A stretch of 64,000 bases of DNA from Picrophilus oshimae DSM 9789 (GTDB lineage: Archaea; Thermoplasmatota; Thermoplasmata; Thermoplasmatales; Thermoplasmataceae), in contig NZ_FWYE01000001.1 of assembly GCF_900176435.1 (NCBI RefSeq), positions 186,001 through 250,000 on the forward strand, given 5' to 3'. How positions within the stretch are numbered: position 1 is the stretch's first letter; every line of letters begins with the position of its first letter. The notes beneath the pieces were generated by a model. The model was not told the origin of the DNA. It ran no database searches and saw nothing but the letters and a program-made list of their open reading frames with translations. The translations under genes were made by a program, and so were the position numbers. Below, piece after piece: positions 9,548-17,264 of this stretch.

Positions 9548-9857
9548 TTTAACCAAATATTTTTTATATCTTAAATAACGTTCTTTACAGGAATTAATTT
9601 TTATTTTTGTCCTTAAAAATAAGCATATTGTCCGACCTTTTATTATTAATTAATAGGAATATGTATGGATTATAATATATATCATAATTCACCTTTATAG
9701 AGAGCTGAAAAGCCCTCATAAAATGGACGTAAGTTTTAATATTAATTTTAATAATATTTTTAAAAGTATATTATATACATGGATTAATTAAAAATTACTA
9801 TAAAAAGGCGGAAAATAGAAAAAATTTAAAAATAAGAATGCAATTACTAATAACAGT
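9548..9857. other. Spacer between tRNA-Ala and tRNA-Asn
   Basis: About 310 nt without an ORF of coding character. It contains one notable stem-loop at 9694-9723 (listed separately) and a TATA-like run before tRNA-Asn. No box C/D pair was recognised. Confidence 0.4.
9694..9723 (+). ncRNA. Possible small structured RNA (GNRA hairpin)
   Basis: TTTAT, GAG and GCT pair in order with AGC, CTC and ATAAA around a GAAA tetraloop, leaving one bulged A and one A:C mismatch. A TATA-like ATTATAATATATA lies about 15-25 nt upstream of the hairpin. It is outside any gene. It could be part of a small RNA or simply a chance fold in AT-rich spacer; there is no other evidence for transcription. Confidence 0.2.
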
Positions 9858-9930
9858 GCCGCTATAGCTCAGTAGGTAGAGCACTCGGCTGTTAACCGAG
9901 CGGTCGTCGGTTCAAACCCGACTGGCGGCG
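9858..9930 (+). tRNA. tRNA-Asn (GTT)
   Basis: Acceptor GCCGCTA pairs with TGGCGGC, D-arm GCTC...GAGC, anticodon stem CTCGG/CCGAG with loop CTGTTAA giving anticodon GTT, T-arm GTCGG TTCAAAC CCGAC, discriminator G. No encoded CCA and no intron. Confidence 0.95.
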
Positions 9931-9973
9931 CTCATTGAAAAAATTTAAAAAGAAAGAAATAATTAGGTGCAAG

Positions 9974-10047
9974 GGGGTTGTAGCTCAGCTAGGTAGAGCG
10001 CCTGGCTCATAACCAGGTGGTCGTCGGTTCAAACCCGGCCAGCCCCA
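9974..10047 (+). tRNA. tRNA with CAT anticodon (elongator Met or Ile2)
   Basis: Acceptor GGGGTTG pairs with CAGCCCC, D-arm GCTC...GAGC, anticodon stem CCTGG/CCAGG with loop CTCATAA, T-arm GTCGG TTCAAAC CCGGC, discriminator A. The anticodon stem lacks the three consecutive G:C pairs of initiator tRNA, so this is either elongator tRNA-Met or the modified-C34 tRNA-Ile. Sequence alone does not decide between them. Confidence 0.88.
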
Positions 10048-10595
10048 TTAAGTATATATGTATGTTTTTCCATTTTTGGCTTTTTTCATTCATACCTTTC
10101 AACTCACAAAAAGACTATGAGGTTTTGTTCTAAGACCTTTTGGTATATCCGTTAACCATGCATGAGAAGACTTATTTTCAATGAAATTTATTTAAAGTAT
10201 GTTGGAAATTATGTTTATAAATATATCACCTGTGGGCCAAGACATGGATTATGCTGGAGCCCTTGTATTTAATTCCGGCTATTAGTTTTTGATTTCATCA
10301 TTATTTTTATATCATGAAACGAGTCATATTTATAAAGAATAAAATATTTAATTCATATTTAAATGTATAAATAATAAAAATCTGGATATAATTTAAAGAT
10401 CTAAAATAGTTATATTTAAAAAATTTATTCATACAGGAAACATTTATCATTAATAATGAAATTCATAAAGATGTCTTTGAATCGATTATAACAACATTTA
10501 TTTGTTTTTAATAACTTAAAAATGTTAAATGATAGAACATTAAATGATTTTTCAAACGAAAACTTTTATATATTTTAGTATAATACTCATTTCAT
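10048..10595. other. 548-nt gene-free region after the tRNAs
   Basis: No convincing ORF. The first half is less AT-rich than most spacers and includes a 28-codon ORF (about 10200-10286, ending GYstop) with gene-like codons, which could be a remnant of a lost gene. The second half is AT-rich promoter DNA for the permease operon. No terminal repeats or transposase remnants were recognised. Confidence 0.4.
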
Positions 10596-12161
10596 ATGGA
10601 TATTGCTAATAAAGAGAAGATTGATGGTTTATACAAGCTAAAAAGGGGCGAGGTAAGCACATGGGGTGCCATTGCGGAGGAGATTGCTGCCATGGCACCT
10701 GCATGCGATTCCATAGCCTTTGTCGTATCATCCGCCGCATTTGCATTAATATTAACGCCTCTTGCATTTATAGTTGCAACATTAACAATGTTCCTTGAGG
10801 TAAATACTTTATATCATTTATCAAAGAGGCATGCAAGTGCAGGTGGCTATTATGGATATATAGCAAATGCCTATGGACCTGTACCTGCGGTTACCGCAGG
10901 TTTGATGTACCCAATGTATCAAATAGTAAGCACTGCTGCAATACCGGTCTTTGTTGCTGGCGTGTTCCTGCCAGGTGTTGTTAAATATTTCACTGGATAT
11001 GCAATGCCTGCATGGATCTGGATTCCTTTTATATTAATAGTTATAATAGTTCCGATAGTAATAGCAATAGTTGGCATAAGGCCGCAGATGAAATACATAA
11101 AATACGCTTCATTCTTTGAATTAATCTTCCTTGTGGTTCTATCTGCAATAGAGATAATAAGGGCACCTGACAACACACTAAATGTCTTTAATCCATTTGC
11201 ATGGCCACAGTTCAATTTAATGTTTAACGAGCATGGAGGTGTCTTTGCAGGCCTGGGCCTTGGCATGGTCTTTGGCTTAACCAGCTTCATAGGCTATGGT
11301 GGTTCGGCACCTCTTGGAGAGGAGGTAAACCATCCAAGGGCAATTACCAGGTCACTTTCAGTTGGATTGCTAATGGTGGGCCTTGTGCTAACGGAGGTTG
11401 CATATGCCCAGATCGTGGGCTGGGGAACATCGGTACCATTAATAAAGAGCTTTTTAAACCAGTCAATACCAGGAGTCATAGTTGCTGTAATTTATACCGG
11501 TGTTATAGGCGGTGTTATGTTCACCTTAATAGCATTTAATTCTGCTTTTTCAGATGCCGTTGCCATGCAGGCAAATGCAGGCAGGGTCTATTTTGCAATG
11601 GGCCGTGATGGAATACTTCCGGAATTCTTTGGAAGGATCAATAAAAAGTATGCAACACCGTCAAATGCACTCTGGTTCGTTGCAATAATGTCCTCGATTA
11701 TATCAATAGCCGTAACCTTTATAATAGGCATGGCCTCAAATGTAAGCATAAATGATTTGATCTTTGACAGGGCCACGAATCCTGCTGTTGTACAAACACT
11801 TGAAAACTCATTCGATTTCTTAACAACAATGGCCCTTGGTGGTTTAATAATAACGCATATACTGCTTAACACAAGTGTTATGACACTGTTTAGAAGATTA
11901 AAGGAAAGGCACACCAGTATAACGGACTTTGTTGTACATGGAATATCACATTATGTATTTCCAATAATAGCAACAATCATATTTGCATTCGTTCTTTATG
12001 AATCTGTTGTTCCACCGGTTTTCCCAATAACAGAGGCCTTAATTGTCATTGCACTTTACACCTCATTTTCAATTTACTACGCATTAAGAATGAAGTATAA
12101 AAAACCAGAATTAATGGCAAGGGCCGGAAAATCAGTTAACCTTGTGGACGAGGAGCATTAA
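10596..12161 (+). CDS. APC-superfamily amino acid permease
   Basis: 521 residues with about twelve to fourteen membrane helices. The TM1 region is EIAAMAPACDSIAFV, with the small-residue break typical of the LeuT/APC fold, and TM6 is FGLTSFIGYGGSAPLGEE, matching the helix-break region of amino-acid permeases. These act in the cytoplasmic membrane as proton-coupled amino-acid or amine carriers. The stop codon overlaps the next start by one base (TAATG), so translation with the downstream ABC ATPases is coupled. That pairing is unusual because APC carriers do not need ATP. Confidence 0.88.
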   Translation: MDIANKEKIDGLYKLKRGEVSTWGAIAEEIAAMAPACDSIAFVVSSAAFALILTPLAFIVATLTMFLEVNTLYHLSKRHASAGGYYGYIANAYGPVPAVTAGLMYPMYQIVSTAAIPVFVAGVFLPGVVKYFTGYAMPAWIWIPFILIVIIVPIVIAIVGIRPQMKYIKYASFFELIFLVVLSAIEIIRAPDNTLNVFNPFAWPQFNLMFNEHGGVFAGLGLGMVFGLTSFIGYGGSAPLGEEVNHPRAITRSLSVGLLMVGLVLTEVAYAQIVGWGTSVPLIKSFLNQSIPGVIVAVIYTGVIGGVMFTLIAFNSAFSDAVAMQANAGRVYFAMGRDGILPEFFGRINKKYATPSNALWFVAIMSSIISIAVTFIIGMASNVSINDLIFDRATNPAVVQTLENSFDFLTTMALGGLIITHILLNTSVMTLFRRLKERHTSITDFVVHGISHYVFPIIATIIFAFVLYESVVPPVFPITEALIVIALYTSFSIYYALRMKYKKPELMARAGKSVNLVDEEH

Positions 12162-13072
12162 TGTTAACGGTTAAAAACCTGGGCTCTGGCTATAAAACCA
12201 CTGATGGGTACATTAAAATATTAAATGATATAAATTTTTATTTAAACAAAAATGAAATAGTTGGTATAATTGGAGAGATAGGCTCAGGAAAAACAACACT
12301 TTTAAGGGCCATAAGGGGAGATTTATACATAGACAGTGGTGATATTCTATACAATGGAGAGAGCATATTCTCAAGGGAGGTTTATAAACGCTACAGGGAA
12401 AAGGTTATCTATGCAAGGCAGGACTCATTAAATATATTAAAACCGGGTTATTCTGTTGATTTTCAGATAAAAAAGCTTTTTGGCCATGGCAAATACGATT
12501 TAAATTATGTAAAAAGGATCTTTGATTATCTTGACCTGCCCATGGAAACTTTAAATAATATTCCTTCAAGGCTGAGTGACGGTACAAGGCATAGAGTTGT
12601 AATCGCCATGTCTTTAATGATCAGGCCCGAGATACTTTTACTGGATGAGCCGTTCACCGGTCTTGATATTGATGCAATCACCGGACTCCTAAAACTTTTA
12701 AAGGAGATTAAGGATTACACATCAATAATAATTGTGAGCAGCGATGTTGTACCATTATTTAGAATATGCGACAGGATCTATGCAATGAGGAATGGAATGA
12801 TCCTTGAGGATGGAAAATGGTCTGAAATTCTTTATAAACCACACCACCCATACGTTTACGATATTATAAATGCGATACCTTCATTTGAAAACAGGAATAG
12901 AGAATTTACCTTTACAAATAATATGGTAAACAATGGCTGTGTTTACATAAAAAGATGCAGGTTCATGAATGAATCGTGCAAATCTGAAATTTTATATAGA
13001 TATGATAATGACCATGGATACAGATGCATAAGATATCCGGACTGGTACAATGATAGAGATAAAGAACGTTGA
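12161..13072 (+). CDS. ABC transporter ATPase, DppD/OppD-like
   Basis: 303 residues. Walker A is GEIGSGKTT near residue 41, the signature is degenerate (LSDGTRHR rather than LSGGQRQ) near 143, and Walker B is ILLLDEPFTGLD near 165. The C-terminal tail, about 45 residues, contains the cysteine cluster characteristic of oligopeptide/dipeptide ATPases (NGCVYIKRCRF...CKS...YRCIRYPDW). In known systems this subunit energises peptide uptake with a partner ATPase and two permeases. Here it starts on the last base of the APC permease stop and its 3' end overlaps the second ATPase by 23 nt; no ABC permease or binding protein is in the operon. Confidence 0.87.
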   Translation: MLTVKNLGSGYKTTDGYIKILNDINFYLNKNEIVGIIGEIGSGKTTLLRAIRGDLYIDSGDILYNGESIFSREVYKRYREKVIYARQDSLNILKPGYSVDFQIKKLFGHGKYDLNYVKRIFDYLDLPMETLNNIPSRLSDGTRHRVVIAMSLMIRPEILLLDEPFTGLDIDAITGLLKLLKEIKDYTSIIIVSSDVVPLFRICDRIYAMRNGMILEDGKWSEILYKPHHPYVYDIINAIPSFENRNREFTFTNNMVNNGCVYIKRCRFMNESCKSEILYRYDNDHGYRCIRYPDWYNDRDKER

Positions 13073-13766
13073 TAAATATTATATAAAAAAGGGAATTCTA
13101 AAAAGGGATGTATTCTACGCATTGAAGGATGTTAACATTTCATTTTATCCTGGTAAGATATACTCCATTTTTGGAAAGTCTGGTTCCGGAAAGACAACAC
13201 TGGCAAATATAATATCAGGATATAAAAAACCTGATAAAGGCTCGGTTTTATACAAGAACGGTATTAAGATAAGATATGTATTCCAGGATCCTTATATATC
13301 TTTAAACATAACAAAGGATGTTAAATGGCATATAGAGACATCAGCAGGATTAAATAATATAGATTTAAATTATGCCTGGTATATTTTTAATTCAACAGGT
13401 CTGGACAAAGATTTATACGAGTACCGGAGCGTCGAATCCCTATCAGGTGGTGAGAGGCAGCTTCTGGCCTTTGCCATGGCATATCTTCAAAAGCCTGATG
13501 TTATTGTCCTTGATGAGGCCTTTTCATACCTTGACACATTAAACCTTAGAAGGGTCTTCGAGGTATTAAAAAGAACAAAAAATAATATACTTTACATATA
13601 TTTTGACAATGATATTAACAGATGCCTTTTCCTGTCTGATTTCATCTACGTTTTAAACAATGGATCATTAGTCGAATCCGGAACGCCGGATATGATGATA
13701 AAAAATCCAGGAGCATTTATGAGGAATATTATTGAAAAAATGCCTGATTATAGAAAAAGGATTTAA
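13050..13766 (+). CDS. ABC transporter ATPase, DppF/OppF-like
   Basis: 238 residues with Walker A GKSGSGKTT near residue 41, canonical signature LSGGERQL near 131, and Walker B DVIVLDEAFSYLD near 151, where the usual DEP is DEA. It lacks the C-terminal cysteine domain of its neighbour. It is the natural partner ATPase of the preceding gene, with which it overlaps by 23 nt. The membrane partners of the ATPase pair are not nearby. Its stop shares TTAA with the convergent acetyltransferase gene. Confidence 0.86.
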   Translation: MIEIKNVDKYYIKKGILKRDVFYALKDVNISFYPGKIYSIFGKSGSGKTTLANIISGYKKPDKGSVLYKNGIKIRYVFQDPYISLNITKDVKWHIETSAGLNNIDLNYAWYIFNSTGLDKDLYEYRSVESLSGGERQLLAFAMAYLQKPDVIVLDEAFSYLDTLNLRRVFEVLKRTKNNILYIYFDNDINRCLFLSDFIYVLNNGSLVESGTPDMMIKNPGAFMRNIIEKMPDYRKRI

Positions 13767-14242
13767 TTCAATGATTTTTCCATTATTATTATATCCTTCC
13801 ATGATGAATCATAATAATTTTTACCGGTGCTCCTGTATCCCAGGGATTCATAGTAATCCTCAAGCTCTTTAATTGCCTCTATCTCTATCTTTTTTATCCC
13901 GAGCTGAGACGCTATGGATTCAACGGCCCTTAATAAAAGGTAACCGGATCCTGGATTATTTGCTGCAAAGTTCCTGGCAAGCATCTCTATTACAATTCTA
14001 TCAGGATCTTTTATATCCGGCTCAAATCTGAACATTATAATGCCATCTATGTTTCCCCTTGATTCCTTTATTAAAACAACATTGTTTTTTTCAAGGCCCC
14101 ATTCATAGAAGTATTTTAATTTATAATCACGCATGTTTTTATCATTTGATTGAAATCTTTTGTTTACATCGTATTTATTAATTAATCTGTAACCCCGTGG
14201 CAGGTTAACATAGATATCATTTTTAAGATTTATCACTGGCAT
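13763..14242 (-). CDS. GNAT-family N-acetyltransferase
   Basis: 159 residues with the layout of a GNAT fold: a beta strand segment GIIMFRFEPD, the core strand IVIEMLARNF, an acetyl-CoA loop NNPGSGYLLLRAVESIA around residues 95-110 in place of the usual Q/RxxGxG/A, and the late strand KKIEIEAI followed by YYESLGYRSTG. Substrate unknown. It is a single gene convergent with the ABC operon, sharing a 4-nt stop overlap. Confidence 0.72.
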   Translation of the reverse strand: MPVINLKNDIYVNLPRGYRLINKYDVNKRFQSNDKNMRDYKLKYFYEWGLEKNNVVLIKESRGNIDGIIMFRFEPDIKDPDRIVIEMLARNFAANNPGSGYLLLRAVESIASQLGIKKIEIEAIKELEDYYESLGYRSTGKNYYDSSWKDIIIMEKSLN

Positions 14243-14325
14243 AATATATAAAAAATCATGAATGAATTGATAAAGCTTTTGGATTATACATTTTTTATTA
14301 TAAATAATAAAAATATTTTATAAAC

Positions 14326-15123
14326 CTAAAAGAAACAGCAGTAACAGCCATCTCCCGTATAATAGACCTTGAAGCTGCCGTTGTTTATTATATTTCCAGG
14401 CTCTGCAATTATACCAGAATTTGAGACCATTGTTATGTTTTCATATTGAAACGACGATATTGGGGCGGTCTGGCCATTTACAGTTGCATAATCACTCATT
14501 GATAATCCTGTATAATATCCACCATAGTAGGCCGTGCCAAAATCCGAAAGGCAGCTGAGCTGACCGTTTATCTCAGGCCTTTCCTCAATCCATTCTGCGG
14601 AGAGCATTGATGAATTATAGTAAACCTCTTTGAAGAATCTTTCATTTTCTGAAGTATCATTTAGATATATATACCAGAGATCCGGCGATTTTGCAAGGAA
14701 TATATGAACATTTATAATGTTTCCTGGATATACAGTCATGTTTATTGGTGTTTCAGCGGCAGGGAGTATTTCATACCAGGCTGAAAATGAGGCGCCACAG
14801 TCATACTGTGATGTTGTTCCTGCCTGTATTAATGATGAATCACCATTAAAGAAGCCACCAATACCAACCCACTGCGCCGAGTATGTGCATGAACATGATG
14901 TATTAACATTCTGTACAATCCAGGAACCGCTGACACCTGTAACCTCTGGCTTTGGGCTGCCAAAACCTGTTGCGACAACGTAGCCGGCCCAGTTTGATGA
15001 ATCCACTCCATTTCTTTCAACGTTTGTTCTCTTAATGTTATTATGCAATGGCATTATTGAAAATGCAAGGATTAAAATCAATATAATTATTATAATCCTG
15101 TTTGCCATGACATTATAAATCAT
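14326..15123 (-). CDS. Secreted G1-family glutamic peptidase (eqolisin)
   Basis: 265 residues with an N-terminal signal peptide or anchor (IIIIILILILAFSIM). The mature part begins with SSNWAGYVVATG and carries the two catalytic residues of eqolisins: Gln in YSAQWVGIGGF near residue 84 and Glu in LSAEWIEERPE near 176. Eqolisins are acid proteases best known from fungi; an extracellular role in acid fits this organism. Several cysteines and the C-terminal CYCCFF could form disulfides or a processing tail. ATG 15123 is preferred over 15108 because TATAAATTA lies about 30 nt upstream. Probably monocistronic. Confidence 0.87.
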   Translation of the reverse strand: MIYNVMANRIIIIILILILAFSIMPLHNNIKRTNVERNGVDSSNWAGYVVATGFGSPKPEVTGVSGSWIVQNVNTSCSCTYSAQWVGIGGFFNGDSSLIQAGTTSQYDCGASFSAWYEILPAAETPINMTVYPGNIINVHIFLAKSPDLWYIYLNDTSENERFFKEVYYNSSMLSAEWIEERPEINGQLSCLSDFGTAYYGGYYTGLSMSDYATVNGQTAPISSFQYENITMVSNSGIIAEPGNIINNGSFKVYYTGDGCYCCFF

Positions 15124-15165
15124 GGAGATATTTTAATTTTTTGAAATTAATTTATAGGGACTAAT

Positions 15166-15749
15166 TTATAGAAACTGGCAGAAGAACTCAATTTCAAGAT
15201 TTACAGTATTGCCAAATACATTAATGACATCATCGTTTATCACAGAATTATCAATAATATTCCTCATGAAATCAACAAATCTTTTAAGATCGTTTGAATC
15301 TTTTCCCATTCACCTATGTAAATATTTTTTGAATTTTTTCCTGAAAAGGTTTCAAGATAGATCCATTCGCCTGCAAGCAGCATGGATAAAATTAATATAA
15401 AATCATCCTTTTCAATGATGCTTTCCATGTAATCTATGTATTTCCTGGTTGTTTTTGATATCTCTATTTTTTTTATATCTATATTATTTTCATAAAAGAA
15501 TCTATTAAAGAAGTTCAGTTCATCGTTGTTTATTAATGACATGAACCATGAAAACATATTTTTATCTTCAGATAATTCAATAAGTTTTTTTAAAACCTTT
15601 AAATCCTCAAGAACAAAGAAATAATCCTGTTCAAAATAATCGATTAATGACCTTTCAGTGATTCTGTTTTCAATAAATAATCTTGAAAATTCAGTGTTTA
15701 AGGCCCTTTTAAAATCAGATTTATTAACAAGAAAATCTGAGTTGTTCAT
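15166..15749 (-). pseudogene. tenA: TenA-family thiaminase II, frameshifted
   Basis: TenA proteins cleave or salvage thiamine pyrimidine precursors and are all-helical. Residues 36-52 (LIDYFEQDYFFVLEDLK) match the TenA helix with its YxxQDYxFL core. The frame closes at 15264 after 161 residues, too short for TenA. Adding one A to the run of four at 15301-15304 restores a frame that continues EKDSNDLKRFVDFM... and ends at 15166 with VFGNTVNLEIEFFCQFL, the expected C-terminal TenA helix containing E-x-x-F. The gene is therefore a full-length TenA broken by a one-base deletion in a homopolymer, a real mutation or a sequence error. The usual catalytic cysteine of TenA_C was not identified. Confidence 0.75.
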
Positions 15750-15791
15750 ATTCTTATATTTAAAAACATGATTTATATTTTATTTTAAAAA

Positions 15792-16679
15792 TTATGATCT
15801 TTCAAGCAGTTCTTTGTAATCCATCATTGCAGAGATTATTTTATCCTCGTTTATCATTGTTTCATTATTGTTCAGTTCCATGCAGGCCCTTGATATGTTT
15901 CCTATGATCCTTTCAGGGTTCAGCCATGATTTGTACTCGCCAAGATCAATTGACCTTGCAGCAGCAATGACATCATCACTGGAGTTTAAAATTTTTGATG
16001 CCTCTGATTGAACGAATTTAAAATATTTTAACGCTGCATCGATTTTTTCTGTTCCGTATGAAACAGGACCGTGTCCTGGAACATATACTCTTGCCCTTAG
16101 ACTCTTTAAAAACTCCAGGGCCATGATGCTTCCGCGGATGCTGCCTGTCATTGCGAAGGGTGTGCATGGTTTTGAAAATAGAATGTCGCCGGTAAAAACT
16201 ATCTTATTATCAGGTATGTATGCTATTAAATCCCCGGATGTATGCGCATTTGGCAAATGCATGACCTTTATCTCCTTTTCATCGATGTATAATGAGATGC
16301 CATGGCTCACGGTTATATCAGGAACACTGTACCTTGACCTTGAAAAATCAAAATCTGGAAAGTATTTTGAATAAAGCTTTTCCGTTGGGTCATTTATAGA
16401 TTCCAGGTAATTTGATTGTGCTATATTTATTGCGTTCTCAAACATGTAATTTGTCCATGCATGATCCCCATGGGCATGCGTATTTACTATGATTCTTACA
16501 GGCACATTTGATATCCTTGATATCTCATTTATGTAATTTTTTGCCATGTCCTCGGTTGCAAGTGAGTCTATAACGATGTTCATTTTATTGCCTTTTATAA
16601 AGCCACTGTTGCCGCGGAACCATGTGCCAGGCTCATTTATGTACGCATAAATATTATCATCAATGTTTATCATTTCCAT
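15792..16679 (-). CDS. Metallo-beta-lactamase-fold hydrolase
   Basis: 295 residues with the MBL metal motif THAHGDHAWTN near residue 67, a further metal histidine in LPNAHTSGD near 140, KIVFTGDILF near 154 supplying the bridging aspartate, and YVPGHGPVS near 200. This arrangement is typical of the SoxH/glyoxalase-II-like branch; substrates range from thioesters to lactones. The C-terminal 90 residues are helical and may dimerise. It is not fused to rhodanese, flavodoxin or RNA-processing domains. The gene is flanked by the TenA remnant and an isochorismatase-fold gene. Confidence 0.85.
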   Translation of the reverse strand: MEMINIDDNIYAYINEPGTWFRGNSGFIKGNKMNIVIDSLATEDMAKNYINEISRISNVPVRIIVNTHAHGDHAWTNYMFENAINIAQSNYLESINDPTEKLYSKYFPDFDFSRSRYSVPDITVSHGISLYIDEKEIKVMHLPNAHTSGDLIAYIPDNKIVFTGDILFSKPCTPFAMTGSIRGSIMALEFLKSLRARVYVPGHGPVSYGTEKIDAALKYFKFVQSEASKILNSSDDVIAAARSIDLGEYKSWLNPERIIGNISRACMELNNNETMINEDKIISAMMDYKELLERS

Positions 16680-16733
16680 TTTATCAAATAATATAATTTT
16701 TAAAGGTTATTATCCTTTTTGTTTTTTATAAAT

Positions 16734-17264
16734 CTATTTTTCATAGAGCCATTTAAAGACATCGCCATAGCCTATAAAACCTGAATCACCAAGAACCTTT
16801 CTTATAATAAAAAGTCCGGCATCCTGGCCCTTATCACCGTATATTGAGTAAACAAGATCCGGGCATATTAAAACATGTATTCCAAGATCAAATAATTCCA
16901 TGGCTGCAAGAAGTACAGATGCATCTGTTTCAACGCCTGTTATTAAAAATTCGTTTATATTGTATTTTTCTATTTCGTTTAGAAAATCATCGTTGATTAT
17001 TGAGTATCTGTTATGGTAATATGTTTTATATCCATTTATGTCAATGTTTTGAATTACATCTGTATCTGGCGATCCATGAAAGGCATTCCACCATTCCATG
17101 TTCCTTCTAAATGGAGATTTTTCGTCATTTAAAAATAGAAATATGTATACCTTTAAATATTTTGAATAGCCGTTCCTTAAAATGTCAAAGATTCTATAAA
17201 ATGTTTTTAATGTGCCCGGGTTCTCGAATCCCTTTTGTGGATCTATTACTATTATTCCCTTCAT
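16734..17264 (-). CDS. Isochorismatase-fold hydrolase lacking the Cys nucleophile
   Basis: 176 residues. The family features are GIIVIDPQKGFENP at the N terminus with the catalytic-type Asp, YHNRYSIIND near residue 85, and EFLITGVETDASVLLAAMEL near 107. In cysteine hydrolases of this fold (nicotinamidase, N-carbamoylsarcosine amidase) the last motif reads GxxTDxCV; here serine replaces the cysteine. True isochorismatases also lack it, so this may be a vinyl-ether hydrolase, an inactive relative or a serine variant. It overlaps the upstream MFS gene by 4 nt, suggesting transport and conversion of one compound. Confidence 0.78.
   Translation of the reverse strand: MKGIIVIDPQKGFENPGTLKTFYRIFDILRNGYSKYLKVYIFLFLNDEKSPFRRNMEWWNAFHGSPDTDVIQNIDINGYKTYYHNRYSIINDDFLNEIEKYNINEFLITGVETDASVLLAAMELFDLGIHVLICPDLVYSIYGDKGQDAGLFIIRKVLGDSGFIGYGDVFKWLYEK

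Noticed and set aside
12161-13072. Reading the degenerate ABC signature as a broken gene
   Set aside because: Walker A, Walker B and the C-terminal cysteine region are intact and the frame is complete, so it is treated as functional.
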